From DASWIG01 sp965371445 (GTDB lineage Bacteria > Acidobacteriota > Thermoanaerobaculia > Multivoradales > J023), in NCBI GenBank assembly GCA_965371445.1, contig CBDUYN010000311.1, positions 1-6,337 of the forward strand: a stretch of DNA of 6,337 nucleotides, given 5' to 3'. The translations under genes were made by a program, and so were the position numbers. Each line of letters opens with the position of its first letter. Within the stretch, counting starts at the first letter, position 1. This document shows positions 1 to 6,164 of the stretch, piece after piece. Under the pieces are notes generated by a model. The model had not been told where the DNA came from and ran no database searches. It saw nothing but the letters and a program-made list of their open reading frames with translations.

Positions 1-298
1 CCGTCGGCCAGCGCTCGAGGCGGCGATCGGGCGAAACGGTGGCTCCTGGCGTCGTCACGCGGCGTCGATCACCGCTCCGGAGGGCTGGACCGGCCTGAAA
101 ACGGCGGATTTCGGGCCTTGCAGCCCTGGAAGAAGAGGATCTTGGGCATTTTCGGGAGCTAACTGACGACCCTCACAGGTCAGGGGGAGCTGAAGCCCCT
201 TGGCAGCGCGACTACGAAGGGCCTCAAGAGGCGCTTCCTCAAGTCCGCGACTGCCGGCTTGGACAACCCCCCCCCGCGGTCAGGAGGAAAGCTGCCGC
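1..298. other. Region downstream of the operon, no gene assigned
   Basis: A plus-strand frame is open from the window edge to TAA at 160-162 and could be the tail of a gene lying to the left (it ends L-Q-P-W-K-K-R-I-L-G-I-F-G-S), but I recognise no family. On the minus strand a 26-codon frame starts at an ATG near 150. A nine-C run lies at 257-265 and a 7-bp direct repeat (CCTCAAG) at 222-228 and 237-243. I see no convincing terminator for the operon. Confidence 0.35.
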
Positions 299-2812
299 CT
301 ACCCTTCCGGATCGAGGCTCACGCCACAAATCTCCTCGCGGCTAGGGAGGCGCTGGGACTGGTGAAGGGAGCTGATGCTCAGCCGGAAACCGATACCGTC
401 GACGACGTCCACCGTGTAATCGAGGCTTTTCAGGATGCCTTTCACCTCCTGGATCCGCTCGGCGTCGTTGCAGCCCGAGAAGATCCACGCCGAGCTGCCG
501 GAGATACCAAGATGGTACGGATGATCCAGCTCGGCGTCTACCAGCGCTTTTCGAATCTCGGCGGCACGGAAAACGTCCTCGCTGACCCTCACCTCCAACC
601 CGGCGGGACCGCTCGGCAGCGGCAGGTGAAAGACCTTCTTTTCGAAGCGGGCGATGCGTCCAAAATGACGTCGGAAGTCGATCGGCTCCTCGAAGAAAAT
701 GGTCGGGCGCTTCCCCAGTGCGACCTGCCTCGCTGTACGCTCGATGCGTTTCACGTCGTCGGAGCTCGCGAGGTTTTGCAGGTCGCGCAGCGTCTCGATC
801 GCCCGTAGATGGCACTCACTGGCTCTGCCGAGTCTGCCGAGCGAGTCCAGCTTGGCGCCGAGATCGGCGTAGAACCGGAACCGGAGGCGAGCGAAAAGCG
901 GCTCCTGCTCCGCAGGCGAGGGGGGAATCGGCAGGTCGCAGCCTTCCAGGCTCGGAGGGTCGTCGATGACGCTGGAACCGCATGGCTGCTCTACGACGTA
1001 CTCTGTGGCTCTCGCAGCGAGGGTGTCTACATCGTCGACGGTTTCGGCGAGGTCGAGGTTGCGGCGTAGCGCTGCGACGTATTCCAACGCCGCCAAGGTC
1101 GTCGCATCCCCCCCGAGATCGCACGCTTTCCGGAGCGCCGCGCGGGCCGGCCGCAGGGCGTCGAGGTCGAGAAAGCCGGTGGCCGCACGCAGCCAGTGGG
1201 AGAGGGCTCGCGGCCGATCCGCCTCGGGCAACGCCTCGTAGTGACCGGCCAGCGTCTCATGGAGGAACGGGTGGGCGGTCCCGAAGCCCGGCTCTCCCCC
1301 CTCGATCGACTCCCCGGCGGCGACGGAATCTTCCAGCAGCGCGAGGCCTTCGGCGACGCCCGCGGCCGGCGGATCCTCGGCGAGCGCCGCCGATTCGAGC
1401 ACTAGACGTCCCGCGGTCTCAAGATACCGCGCTCGGGCCGAGCCCGGTACCTCGATCCACCCTTCATCAACGAGCCCCTCGACGACGGTGCTCACCGTCC
1501 TTTCCGGCGGCGCCGGAGTGTCGAGCTGCCGATAGGCCTCCGCGAGAGCCCTCCAAAGCTCCAGGCGTGCGGTCAAAATCTCCAGGTCGAGCCCGTCAAA
1601 GGGCAGCCCGAGAGCCCTTTCGAAGATGGTCGCGGCCTGAGCCGCCGCCGCGGTCTGAGCCGCCACCGCGGCCTCGGCCGTCCGGCGCTCGGACAGCTTC
1701 CTGCGCCCCAACGTCAGGAGCGCGTGGGAGACGGCGAGCTTTTTGGCTGCCTCGAGCTCTCTCGTGCGGGCTTTCTCCCACCAGTCGAGCGGCGCCTCGG
1801 CCGGATCCTGGAGCAGCTCCCCGAGCGAGGCATAGCCGCCGGTATCCGATGCCCCGAGGCCTTTGAAAAGCCGATCGAGTTCCTCCACCGAGAGCCCGTC
1901 GATCACCGCCTTGGCTTGGGTCCAGTAGACGAACGCTTCCTCGGCCGACCGACCCGACACCTCCGCCATCACCCTCTCAAGTGCCCGGGCGGCCATCAGA
2001 GGCTGACCTCGCGCCAGGAGGATCTGGCCTTCCTCGATCAGGTCTCCGGCCTTGACCTCCGGACTGTCGATGTACCGCTGCCATGCCGTCTCCTCCAACG
2101 GCCGGTAGCGGGTTGCCGCGCGGTAGGCCTCTGTCGCCCTCTTGGAGGCGTATCGCGACAGCGTCTCGACCATTTTTTGCTTTCGCCTTTCGCTCAGGTC
2201 CGGACGAACATCGGCCACGACCCTTGCAAGGCCCGGTATGAAGCGCCACTTGTCCCCGGCGCCTACCAGCAGCTCGTAGTTCTTCTCATGGCCGTTGCGC
2301 GCAGAATCTTCGAACACCCATATGCTTTCCAAGAACGAGAGTCTGTCCAACAAGACTCTCGCCAGAAGATGGGCCGCAGGGGAGGTGCGTTCGAAGCGGA
2401 AGTACGACAGCGACGCGTGATGGAGGGCTCGCTCGGTCAAGGCGAGCCACTCGTCTTTGGACTCGCCGGCATTTAACATCGCCTCGGCATGAACCCGGAG
2501 GGTCAAACCCATGCAATAGTGGAAAAAGTACTGACAGCCGCCGCGCCCTCCCCGGCCACTCTCCGCATCGCTCAGGCAGGCATAGGCCGCCTCCCGCAGG
2601 TCGGCGATGATCGCCGGCAACGCGTCGATCTCCTCACCGGAAGACGCTTTTTCGGCCGCCTTGCAGACATCGAAAAGGCGTTGGAATCCTGCGTTCAAGG
2701 CGGGCTCGGCACCGGCCTCAGCCTCCTGCGCGGTGCCCACAGGCGGCAACGCCAGGGCGAACGCCAAGACCGTTCGGCAGACATAACGCAAGACGACAGA
2801 CGACCTCACCAT
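299..2812 (-). CDS. Secreted TPR-like helical repeat protein with C-terminal alpha/beta domain (837 aa)
   Basis: Third and last gene of the operon. The N-terminus is a signal peptide (basic R3, R9, R13; hydrophobic ~14-25; probable cleavage after G-T-A at 28). Residues ~38-695 are almost wholly helical, with paired amphipathic helices of TPR or Sel1-like spacing, clearest at 123-170, 257-285, 355-401 (an alanine-rich helix at ~378-396), 411-430 and 637-680. No canonical TPR consensus repeats cleanly, so this is an alpha-solenoid by appearance only. Residues ~738-815 form a strand-helix-strand-strand-helix-strand pattern (helices ~746-760 and ~783-797) resembling SPOR, BON or ferredoxin-like modules; this is a resemblance, not an identification. 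I chose the ATG at 2812, not the longer frame to 2917, because it gives the signal peptide, has a strong ribosome site directly upstream, and overlaps the previous gene by only 7 nt (ATGGTGA). Stop is TAG at 299-301. A scaffold or interaction role in the periplasm fits, but is inferred. Confidence 0.88.
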   Translation of the reverse strand: MVRSSVVLRYVCRTVLAFALALPPVGTAQEAEAGAEPALNAGFQRLFDVCKAAEKASSGEEIDALPAIIADLREAAYACLSDAESGRGGRGGCQYFFHYCMGLTLRVHAEAMLNAGESKDEWLALTERALHHASLSYFRFERTSPAAHLLARVLLDRLSFLESIWVFEDSARNGHEKNYELLVGAGDKWRFIPGLARVVADVRPDLSERRKQKMVETLSRYASKRATEAYRAATRYRPLEETAWQRYIDSPEVKAGDLIEEGQILLARGQPLMAARALERVMAEVSGRSAEEAFVYWTQAKAVIDGLSVEELDRLFKGLGASDTGGYASLGELLQDPAEAPLDWWEKARTRELEAAKKLAVSHALLTLGRRKLSERRTAEAAVAAQTAAAAQAATIFERALGLPFDGLDLEILTARLELWRALAEAYRQLDTPAPPERTVSTVVEGLVDEGWIEVPGSARARYLETAGRLVLESAALAEDPPAAGVAEGLALLEDSVAAGESIEGGEPGFGTAHPFLHETLAGHYEALPEADRPRALSHWLRAATGFLDLDALRPARAALRKACDLGGDATTLAALEYVAALRRNLDLAETVDDVDTLAARATEYVVEQPCGSSVIDDPPSLEGCDLPIPPSPAEQEPLFARLRFRFYADLGAKLDSLGRLGRASECHLRAIETLRDLQNLASSDDVKRIERTARQVALGKRPTIFFEEPIDFRRHFGRIARFEKKVFHLPLPSGPAGLEVRVSEDVFRAAEIRKALVDAELDHPYHLGISGSSAWIFSGCNDAERIQEVKGILKSLDYTVDVVDGIGFRLSISSLHQSQRLPSREEICGVSLDPEG

Positions 2813-3726
2813 CCCTCCTCCTCGACTTCCCAATTGGGAAGCTCGTCGAACTTTCTCAACTTCACGGCAGCGGGAAGAGACACCAAGGCTTCCAAGGACC
2901 GCATCGACGATCGACAATCCCTCTGGTCCGATTTTTCTACGGCCTTTCCCAGCCTCAAGTCGCTCAGCAGAGTCAGGATGGGCCGCCCCACTAGGTCCGA
3001 GTTGGCGTAGGATTCACTCTCGGCCTTCCCATAATATTCGGCTCCACATCTGATAACGTGGTAAGCGACGTCGGTCCTGGGCTCCCCTTCGATCCAGAGG
3101 CTCAGGCGATGCCTGAGCAGCCAGTGTCCGGGCTTCGGAAGCAGCCAGTAGTAGGCATCTTCTTTTCGGTTGTCGACAATTAGTTGCTTTTGGACTTGAA
3201 TCTCAGACAGCGCATCTACCAGCTTATTGAAGGGGCCTAGATTTTCGGTGAGCCGCCGGAGCCGCTCCTGGATATCCTTGATCAGCTCTTTGGGGTATTT
3301 GTCATATTTCATCAAGCAATCTTCATCCGGGCTGCTCGCCCCCGGATCCGGCTCAAACGCGACTGTGGCAAGAGCCCGCTTCCCTGAGATAGACATTTGC
3401 AGGCGGAGGCCCAGCGTACACGGGCATCTGTCTTTTCTGCCGGCGTCGATGCAGCCGATTTCGGCTGCCAGCACCGGGGAGGCGGGACCGGACTTCGGCA
3501 TCGCGCTCGCGCTTACCAACTGCGTGAAATTCAGCATGGATGCGAGCTCCTTCTCCAGAAGCCATTCATACTTACGCTGCTGCTGGTTGTTTGCGAATTG
3601 TCCGGAGTAGGGTGGCAGCAGCGTTACATCGACGAACACGTCGACTTCAAGCAGCGGCGTTTCGGCAACAGCGGTGCCGCCGGCCAGCCAGAGGAGTCCG
3701 AGCAGCAGCCGCCTCATGATGGGCAT
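2806..3726 (-). CDS. Secreted six-cysteine protein of unknown function (306 aa)
   Basis: Second gene of the operon. It opens with a clear Sec signal peptide: M-R-R, a leucine-rich core, then A-V-A with likely cleavage after A21. The exported part has six cysteines (92, 101, 103, 137, 227, 271), including a C-P-C at 101-103, so disulfides are plausible outside the cytoplasm. Residues ~26-125 alternate strands and a helix: a hydrophobic strand 27-37, a helix 51-66, and a strand pair ~104-124. An amphipathic helical stretch runs ~144-187. The pattern is loosely like the small alpha/beta domains of envelope lipoproteins such as the CsgG/TolB N-terminal fold, but no signature is present and I do not assign it. 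I chose the ATG at 3726 because a GGGAGAGGG ribosome site precedes it by 2 nt and its GGAG core by 6 nt. The ATG at 3717 (303 aa) forms an ATGA overlap with the previous stop and is the alternative. The open frame reaches 3915, but that extension lies inside the upstream gene and would hide the signal peptide. Confidence 0.85.
   Translation of the reverse strand: MPIMRRLLLGLLWLAGGTAVAETPLLEVDVFVDVTLLPPYSGQFANNQQQRKYEWLLEKELASMLNFTQLVSASAMPKSGPASPVLAAEIGCIDAGRKDRCPCTLGLRLQMSISGKRALATVAFEPDPGASSPDEDCLMKYDKYPKELIKDIQERLRRLTENLGPFNKLVDALSEIQVQKQLIVDNRKEDAYYWLLPKPGHWLLRHRLSLWIEGEPRTDVAYHVIRCGAEYYGKAESESYANSDLVGRPILTLLSDLRLGKAVEKSDQRDCRSSMRSLEALVSLPAAVKLRKFDELPNWEVEEEGW
2813..2824 (-). promoter_or_regulatory. 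Strong Shine-Dalgarno that fixes the 2812 start
   Basis: On the minus strand CGAGGAGGAGGG lies immediately before ATG 2812. AGGAGG is a full anti-16S match with about 4 nt spacing. The same bases encode the final glutamates of the upstream gene, so ribosomes ending that gene stop on top of this site, favouring reinitiation. Confidence 0.8.
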
Positions 3727-4901
3727 GGCCCTCTCCCGAGCAAGCGGTCCTGGAACCTCTCGCGACCGATGCGAAACTTTCTCCATGCCTTGCATTCTCC
3801 TCTCAGATTGAGAAACCTCAGCTCGACCTCGGAGTGAGGGACGAGCACGAGTGGATCCTTCAACTTTCGAAAATTCAGCCAAAGCGGCCAGTTCTTCCGA
3901 TGGTTCGAATCCCACTTTTCGACGGCGCTGTCCGGGATGTAGAGATCACCGTCGCCAAGCACGAAGGAAGCCGAATCGCCGCCGGTCTGGACCTCGATCT
4001 CCTTATTTCCGGTCTTGACCACCGTCTTTCCGGTGTTGCGAGGGAGCCCCAGATCGAGTCGCACCAGGACCGCGATGTTCGGTTCGAGGTACTCGTCGTG
4101 AGTCGTGAAGCGGCGCGGCCACCAGGGATACAGGCGGACGGTCTTGCCGCGGAAGCCGTCGACCTGTAACGTCTGCACCCGAGGCCCGAAGTGGGTCCAG
4201 CAAAAAAAGCGCTCGGAGGCACCGGGCGTGAGCCAGCGTTTGTCACCGCTTCCGGCGGTCGAGGATTGGCTGGAGATCAGTCGCATCCCGACGGGATCGT
4301 CGAGTGTAGATTCGATCGTTACGGAGGTGGTGAACGATCCGACGAGGAAAAAGGCACCCGCCAACAAACAGAGGCCTGCCTTCGAGAGGAGGAGGTCGAG
4401 CCACTCGGCGGCGAATTGGTGAAAGGACTTTTCAACCGACCGGCGCGCGAAATGCAGAACCGCGGGTACGGCTCCGATAAGCGCGTTGATCGTCAGCAAG
4501 CTTTCCACACGAACACCGAGATGCAGGCTGCACCAGATGTTGATGGCGGCGACGAGGGCCACCAGGATGGCCACCCGCGCTCCGCGAGCGTGGTCCCCCT
4601 CCTTCACCCCGTGGAGAGTAAAGGCCGCGGATTCGGCCAGAACCTCGTGAGGCTCTCCGGGCTCAAGCTCCAACCATTGGCCGCGCCGAAGCTCCGAGCC
4701 CAGAACGATGATCGAGCCGGAGAGGACGGCGTCGACGGTCGGTTGTGAATGGCTGTGCTCAGGAATCCAGACCTTCGCCGGGTAGGAGCAGTGGCGGACC
4801 TTGTAGCCCTGACGCTCAAGGTGCGTCTTCAGCGCGCGTTCGGACAGCGGACCCTGCGCCGCTTCATTCCAGCGTTGCACGCGCTCCGGGGAACCGCTCA
4901 T
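3714..4901 (-). CDS. Membrane-anchored cupin protein with C-terminal envelope domain (395 aa)
   Basis: First gene of the operon. Residues ~20-100 read as a cupin barrel: H49-S-H51 is followed by V-L-S-G at 59-62, a G-x-x-L-x-L-x-P-G-x-P-H run ends at H85, and V87 follows. Three histidines (49, 51, 85) sit where cupins bind a metal; the usual glutamate position appears to be T55, so that ligand is missing. Three hydrophobic segments follow (about 108-129, 135-152, 170-194). The basic loop between the second and third (R153, R154, K158) and the basic stretch before the first place the cupin in the cytoplasm and residues ~195-395 outside. That C-terminal part is rich in beta-like strands and aromatics (W260, W261) and is not recognised. 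The ATG at 4901 is firm because an in-frame TGA lies four codons upstream (4911-4913); its ribosome site (AGCAGG, 3 nt spacing) is weak. The stop overlaps the next gene. Real gene: confident. Cupin: fairly confident. Role (sensing or anchoring): inference. Confidence 0.85.
   Translation of the reverse strand: MSGSPERVQRWNEAAQGPLSERALKTHLERQGYKVRHCSYPAKVWIPEHSHSQPTVDAVLSGSIIVLGSELRRGQWLELEPGEPHEVLAESAAFTLHGVKEGDHARGARVAILVALVAAINIWCSLHLGVRVESLLTINALIGAVPAVLHFARRSVEKSFHQFAAEWLDLLLSKAGLCLLAGAFFLVGSFTTSVTIESTLDDPVGMRLISSQSSTAGSGDKRWLTPGASERFFCWTHFGPRVQTLQVDGFRGKTVRLYPWWPRRFTTHDEYLEPNIAVLVRLDLGLPRNTGKTVVKTGNKEIEVQTGGDSASFVLGDGDLYIPDSAVEKWDSNHRKNWPLWLNFRKLKDPLVLVPHSEVELRFLNLRGECKAWRKFRIGRERFQDRLLGRGPCPS
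3729..3737 (-). promoter_or_regulatory. Ribosome site for the 306-aa secreted protein
   Basis: GGGAGAGGG on the minus strand precedes ATG 3726 (GGAG core 6 nt away). From the alternative ATG at 3717 the core would be 15 nt away, which is too far. This favours the 3726 start. Confidence 0.6.
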
Positions 4902-4929
4902 TGGCCTGCTTCAGCCGGCGTCGAGTCGA

Positions 4930-4941
4930 CGACCCGGGTCG
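4930..4941. promoter_or_regulatory. 12-bp perfect palindrome upstream of the operon (possible operator)
   Basis: CGACCCGGGTCG lies 29 bases upstream of the first gene's ATG (4901), between the start and the expected promoter. The position would suit a repressor site. In DNA this GC-rich a 12-bp palindrome can arise by chance, so the call is tentative. Confidence 0.25.
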
Positions 4942-5080
4942 ACGCGTGCGCGACCTCTGTGCGGAGTTGACAGGTTCCCAGGTGAATCCGGCGCTCGGGG
5001 AGGCGTCGTAGCTGCGGTCGCGAATGGGCACGGATCATGAGGCGGGAGAGCTTATCAGCTTCAGGGTCCGCGTAGCAAAC

Positions 5081-5102
5081 CGGAGAGCGTCGGAGAGCGT
5101 CG
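5081..5102. repeat. 10-bp tandem duplication (2.2 copies)
   Basis: CGGAGAGCGT occurs twice in direct tandem, followed by the first two bases of a third copy. It lies in non-coding DNA and is most simply a replication-slippage duplication. Confidence 0.6.
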
Positions 5103-5336
5103 CGCTGGCCAGCCCTGACGTCTCATTTTCGTCCAGGGGCCACCTGGTCAATGCGCGGCGAGATAGTCGAAGAGCACTCTCGCCATGGCCTTCGCACCGG
5201 CCCCGATCGCCGCGCCTGCTTGGCCTTGCCACCCAGACTCTCTTTTTGTCGAGCAGGTCCAACAACACTCCCACAGCCCAGGATCAGCGGCGCGACGGCG
5301 AGGCCGCGACGCATCCTGGGTCCCGGGTAGGCGGAC

Positions 5337-5361
5337 GGGTGGACGGCAACGCCGTCCACCC
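5337..5361 (-). terminator. Perfect 11-bp hairpin downstream of the permease remnant
   Basis: GGGTGGACGGC (5337-5347) and GCCGTCCACCC (5351-5361) are exact inverted repeats around a 3-nt loop. The hairpin lies 13 bases beyond the permease stop, where a terminator is expected. No T-run follows on the minus strand, so it is not a textbook intrinsic terminator; a Rho-assisted or mRNA-stabilising hairpin is also possible. Confidence 0.6.
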
Positions 5362-5374
5362 AGGGTGCTGGGCG

Positions 5375-5707
5375 TCACTCGCTGCGCAGAGCCTCGACCG
5401 AATCGACCCGCGACGCCCGCCGGGCCGGTACCAGATAGGCCAGGAGCGAGACCGCGAGGAGAAACAACGGAATCGCCGAGAACATCACCGGATCCTCCGG
5501 GCGCACCTGGAAGAGAAAGGACTCCAGGGCCTTGCCGAGCCCCCACCCCAATGCCAGGCCGACGCCGAGGCCGATCGCCGTCTTCGTCAAGCCCTGCTTC
5601 AGGATCAGCCGGACGACGTCCTGCGGACAGGCGCCCAACGCCATGCGCACACCCATCTCCGGGATGCGCTGCATGACGCTGACGAAGGTCACCCCGTAGA
5701 GGCCGAC
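5375..5707 (-). pseudogene. C-terminal remnant of an ADOP/MacB-type ABC transporter permease
   Basis: About 110 codons match the end of acidobacterial-type duplicated orphan permeases (FtsX-like fold, MacB relatives). V-G-L-Y-G-V begins a membrane segment, then comes the family hallmark M-G-V-R-M-A-L-G-A, a D-V-V-R-L-I-L-x-Q-G-L coupling helix, two further hydrophobic segments, F-Q-V-x-P-x-D-P, and the usual ending L-V-P-A-R-R-A-S-R-V-D-S-V-E-A-L-R. Intact members run roughly 800 residues with a MacB-like periplasmic domain; here everything before the third-from-last membrane segment is gone. A TTG at 5734 could extend the frame by nine codons, but those codons are antisense to the plus-strand permease piece at 5709 and carry no family similarity. 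It ends normally with a stop, and a hairpin follows 13 nt downstream. Very likely non-functional; the family assignment is confident. Confidence 0.85.
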
Positions 5708-5708
5708 A

Positions 5709-5803
5709 CGCACCGATCCGACGGCGTTCACCAAGACGCTGCGCCGTACGGTGCAGGCGGTCGACGCCGACCTGCCGCTTTTTTCGTGCGGTCGATGGAC
5801 CAG
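5709..5803 (+). pseudogene. Inverted internal fragment of an ADOP-type permease (frameshifted)
   Basis: On the plus strand the frame at 5709-5783 reads RTDPTAF, then TKTLRRTVQAVDADLPLF. After one missing base near 5784-5785 it continues S-V-R-S-M-D-Q up to 5803. This is the characteristic end of the MacB-like periplasmic domain of ADOP permeases (typically LRR-V-x-x-V-D-x-x-L-P-x-x-x-V-R-T/S-M-D-x), about 60 residues before the membrane segment where the neighbouring minus-strand piece begins. The similarity starts within a few bases of the end of the minus-strand remnant, on the opposite strand. There is no start codon or ribosome site, and the similarity stops after 5803. The 1-bp deletion is inferred from family pattern, not from an alignment. 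Confidence 0.7.
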
Positions 5804-5831
5804 GGCGGCCGGCCAGGAGATCGAATGGCGG

Positions 5832-6164
5832 CTAGTAGCTGTCGTAGCAGACCGGATTCAGCAGAACGGTCACTCTTCGCGGTGCAGGGGGCTCGAAGCC
5901 ACCGAGGCCGAAAGCACTGAGGGTGGTGTCGGCGAAACCGGTGATGTCCGCTCGGAGCGTGTAGGAGCCAGGAGACAGGTCTTGGAAGAGAGCTCTCCCG
6001 GACCGATCGCTGGCTATGACTCTGCACTCTTCTGGATTCTGGGTACTTTGGCCACCGGCTTCGCGGCAGAGCGTCAAGGTAGCCCCGCCGACTGGTCCAG
6101 AAGGGCCCCCCAGTGAGGTGCCAGCCGAATCGCAAGTCGGGGCACGGCCATCAGGGGCGCCTCT
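5832..6164 (-). pseudogene. C-terminal fragment of a carboxypeptidase-regulatory-like (beta-sandwich) protein
   Basis: The open frame (about 110 codons before TAG 5832-5834) contains a recognisable CarboxypepD_reg-type repeat: G-G-A-T-L-T-L-C, then S-D-R-S-G-R-A-L-F-Q-D-L-S-P-G-S-Y-T-L-R-A, then I-T-G-F and a closing V-T-V-L-L-N-P. This is the common prealbumin-like fold of exported acidobacterial and Bacteroidetes proteins, often at the N-terminus of TonB-linked receptors or in small secreted proteins. Three cysteines occur (two flanking the first strands, one four residues from the end). A TGA at 6165-6167 closes the frame upstream, and there is no ATG, ribosome site or signal peptide; the only alternative starts are a CTG at 6113 and a TTG at 6077. 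I therefore call it a broken gene. A frameshift from another frame upstream, or a sequencing error, would also explain it. Confidence 0.55.

Larger units (their letters stand above)
4902..5336. other. Non-coding stretch between the operon and the permease remnant
   Basis: Frames here are short, overlap on both strands and carry no family signature, so I call no gene. A minus-strand frame starting near 5312 begins with a vaguely signal-like L-I-L-G-C, but turns into an arginine-rich run without a spaced ribosome site. The operon promoter should lie near 4910-5000 on the minus strand, but I cannot point to a convincing -35/-10 pair. The region also holds the palindrome and the tandem duplication listed separately. 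Confidence 0.5.

Noticed and set aside
163..183. Short CTGAC/GTCAG inverted repeat as an operon terminator
   Set aside because: Only 5 paired bases with an 11-nt loop and no T-run; too weak to call.
982..1866. Long plus-strand open frame (294 codons) opposite the helical-repeat gene
   Set aside because: Extremely arginine- and proline-rich with no motif; typical antisense shadow of a GC-rich gene whose minus-strand frame has a signal peptide and ribosome site.
1724..2476. Plus-strand open frame of 250 codons
   Set aside because: Antisense to the 837-aa gene, with no ribosome site or family signature; explained by codon bias.
2813..2917. Longer start for the helical-repeat protein at 2917
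   Set aside because: It would bury the signal peptide 35 residues inside the protein and overlap the previous gene by over 100 bases; the 2812 start has the ribosome site.
3727..3915. Longer start for the 306-aa protein at 3915
   Set aside because: The extension lies wholly within the cupin gene and places 63 charged residues before a clear signal peptide.
4967..4972. TTGACA on the plus strand as a promoter -35 box
   Set aside because: No -10-like sequence about 17 bases downstream and no intact plus-strand gene to serve.
5123..5359. Minus-strand small frame with a signal-like start at about 5312
   Set aside because: The lipobox is imperfect, the rest is arginine-rich, no spaced ribosome site is present, and the frame overlaps other equally open frames.
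5024..5920. Plus-strand open frame of 298 codons across the non-coding and permease regions
   Set aside because: It is low-complexity and antisense to the permease remnant; only the short V-R-S-M-D-Q stretch near its end is meaningful, and that belongs to the permease fragment in a composite frame.
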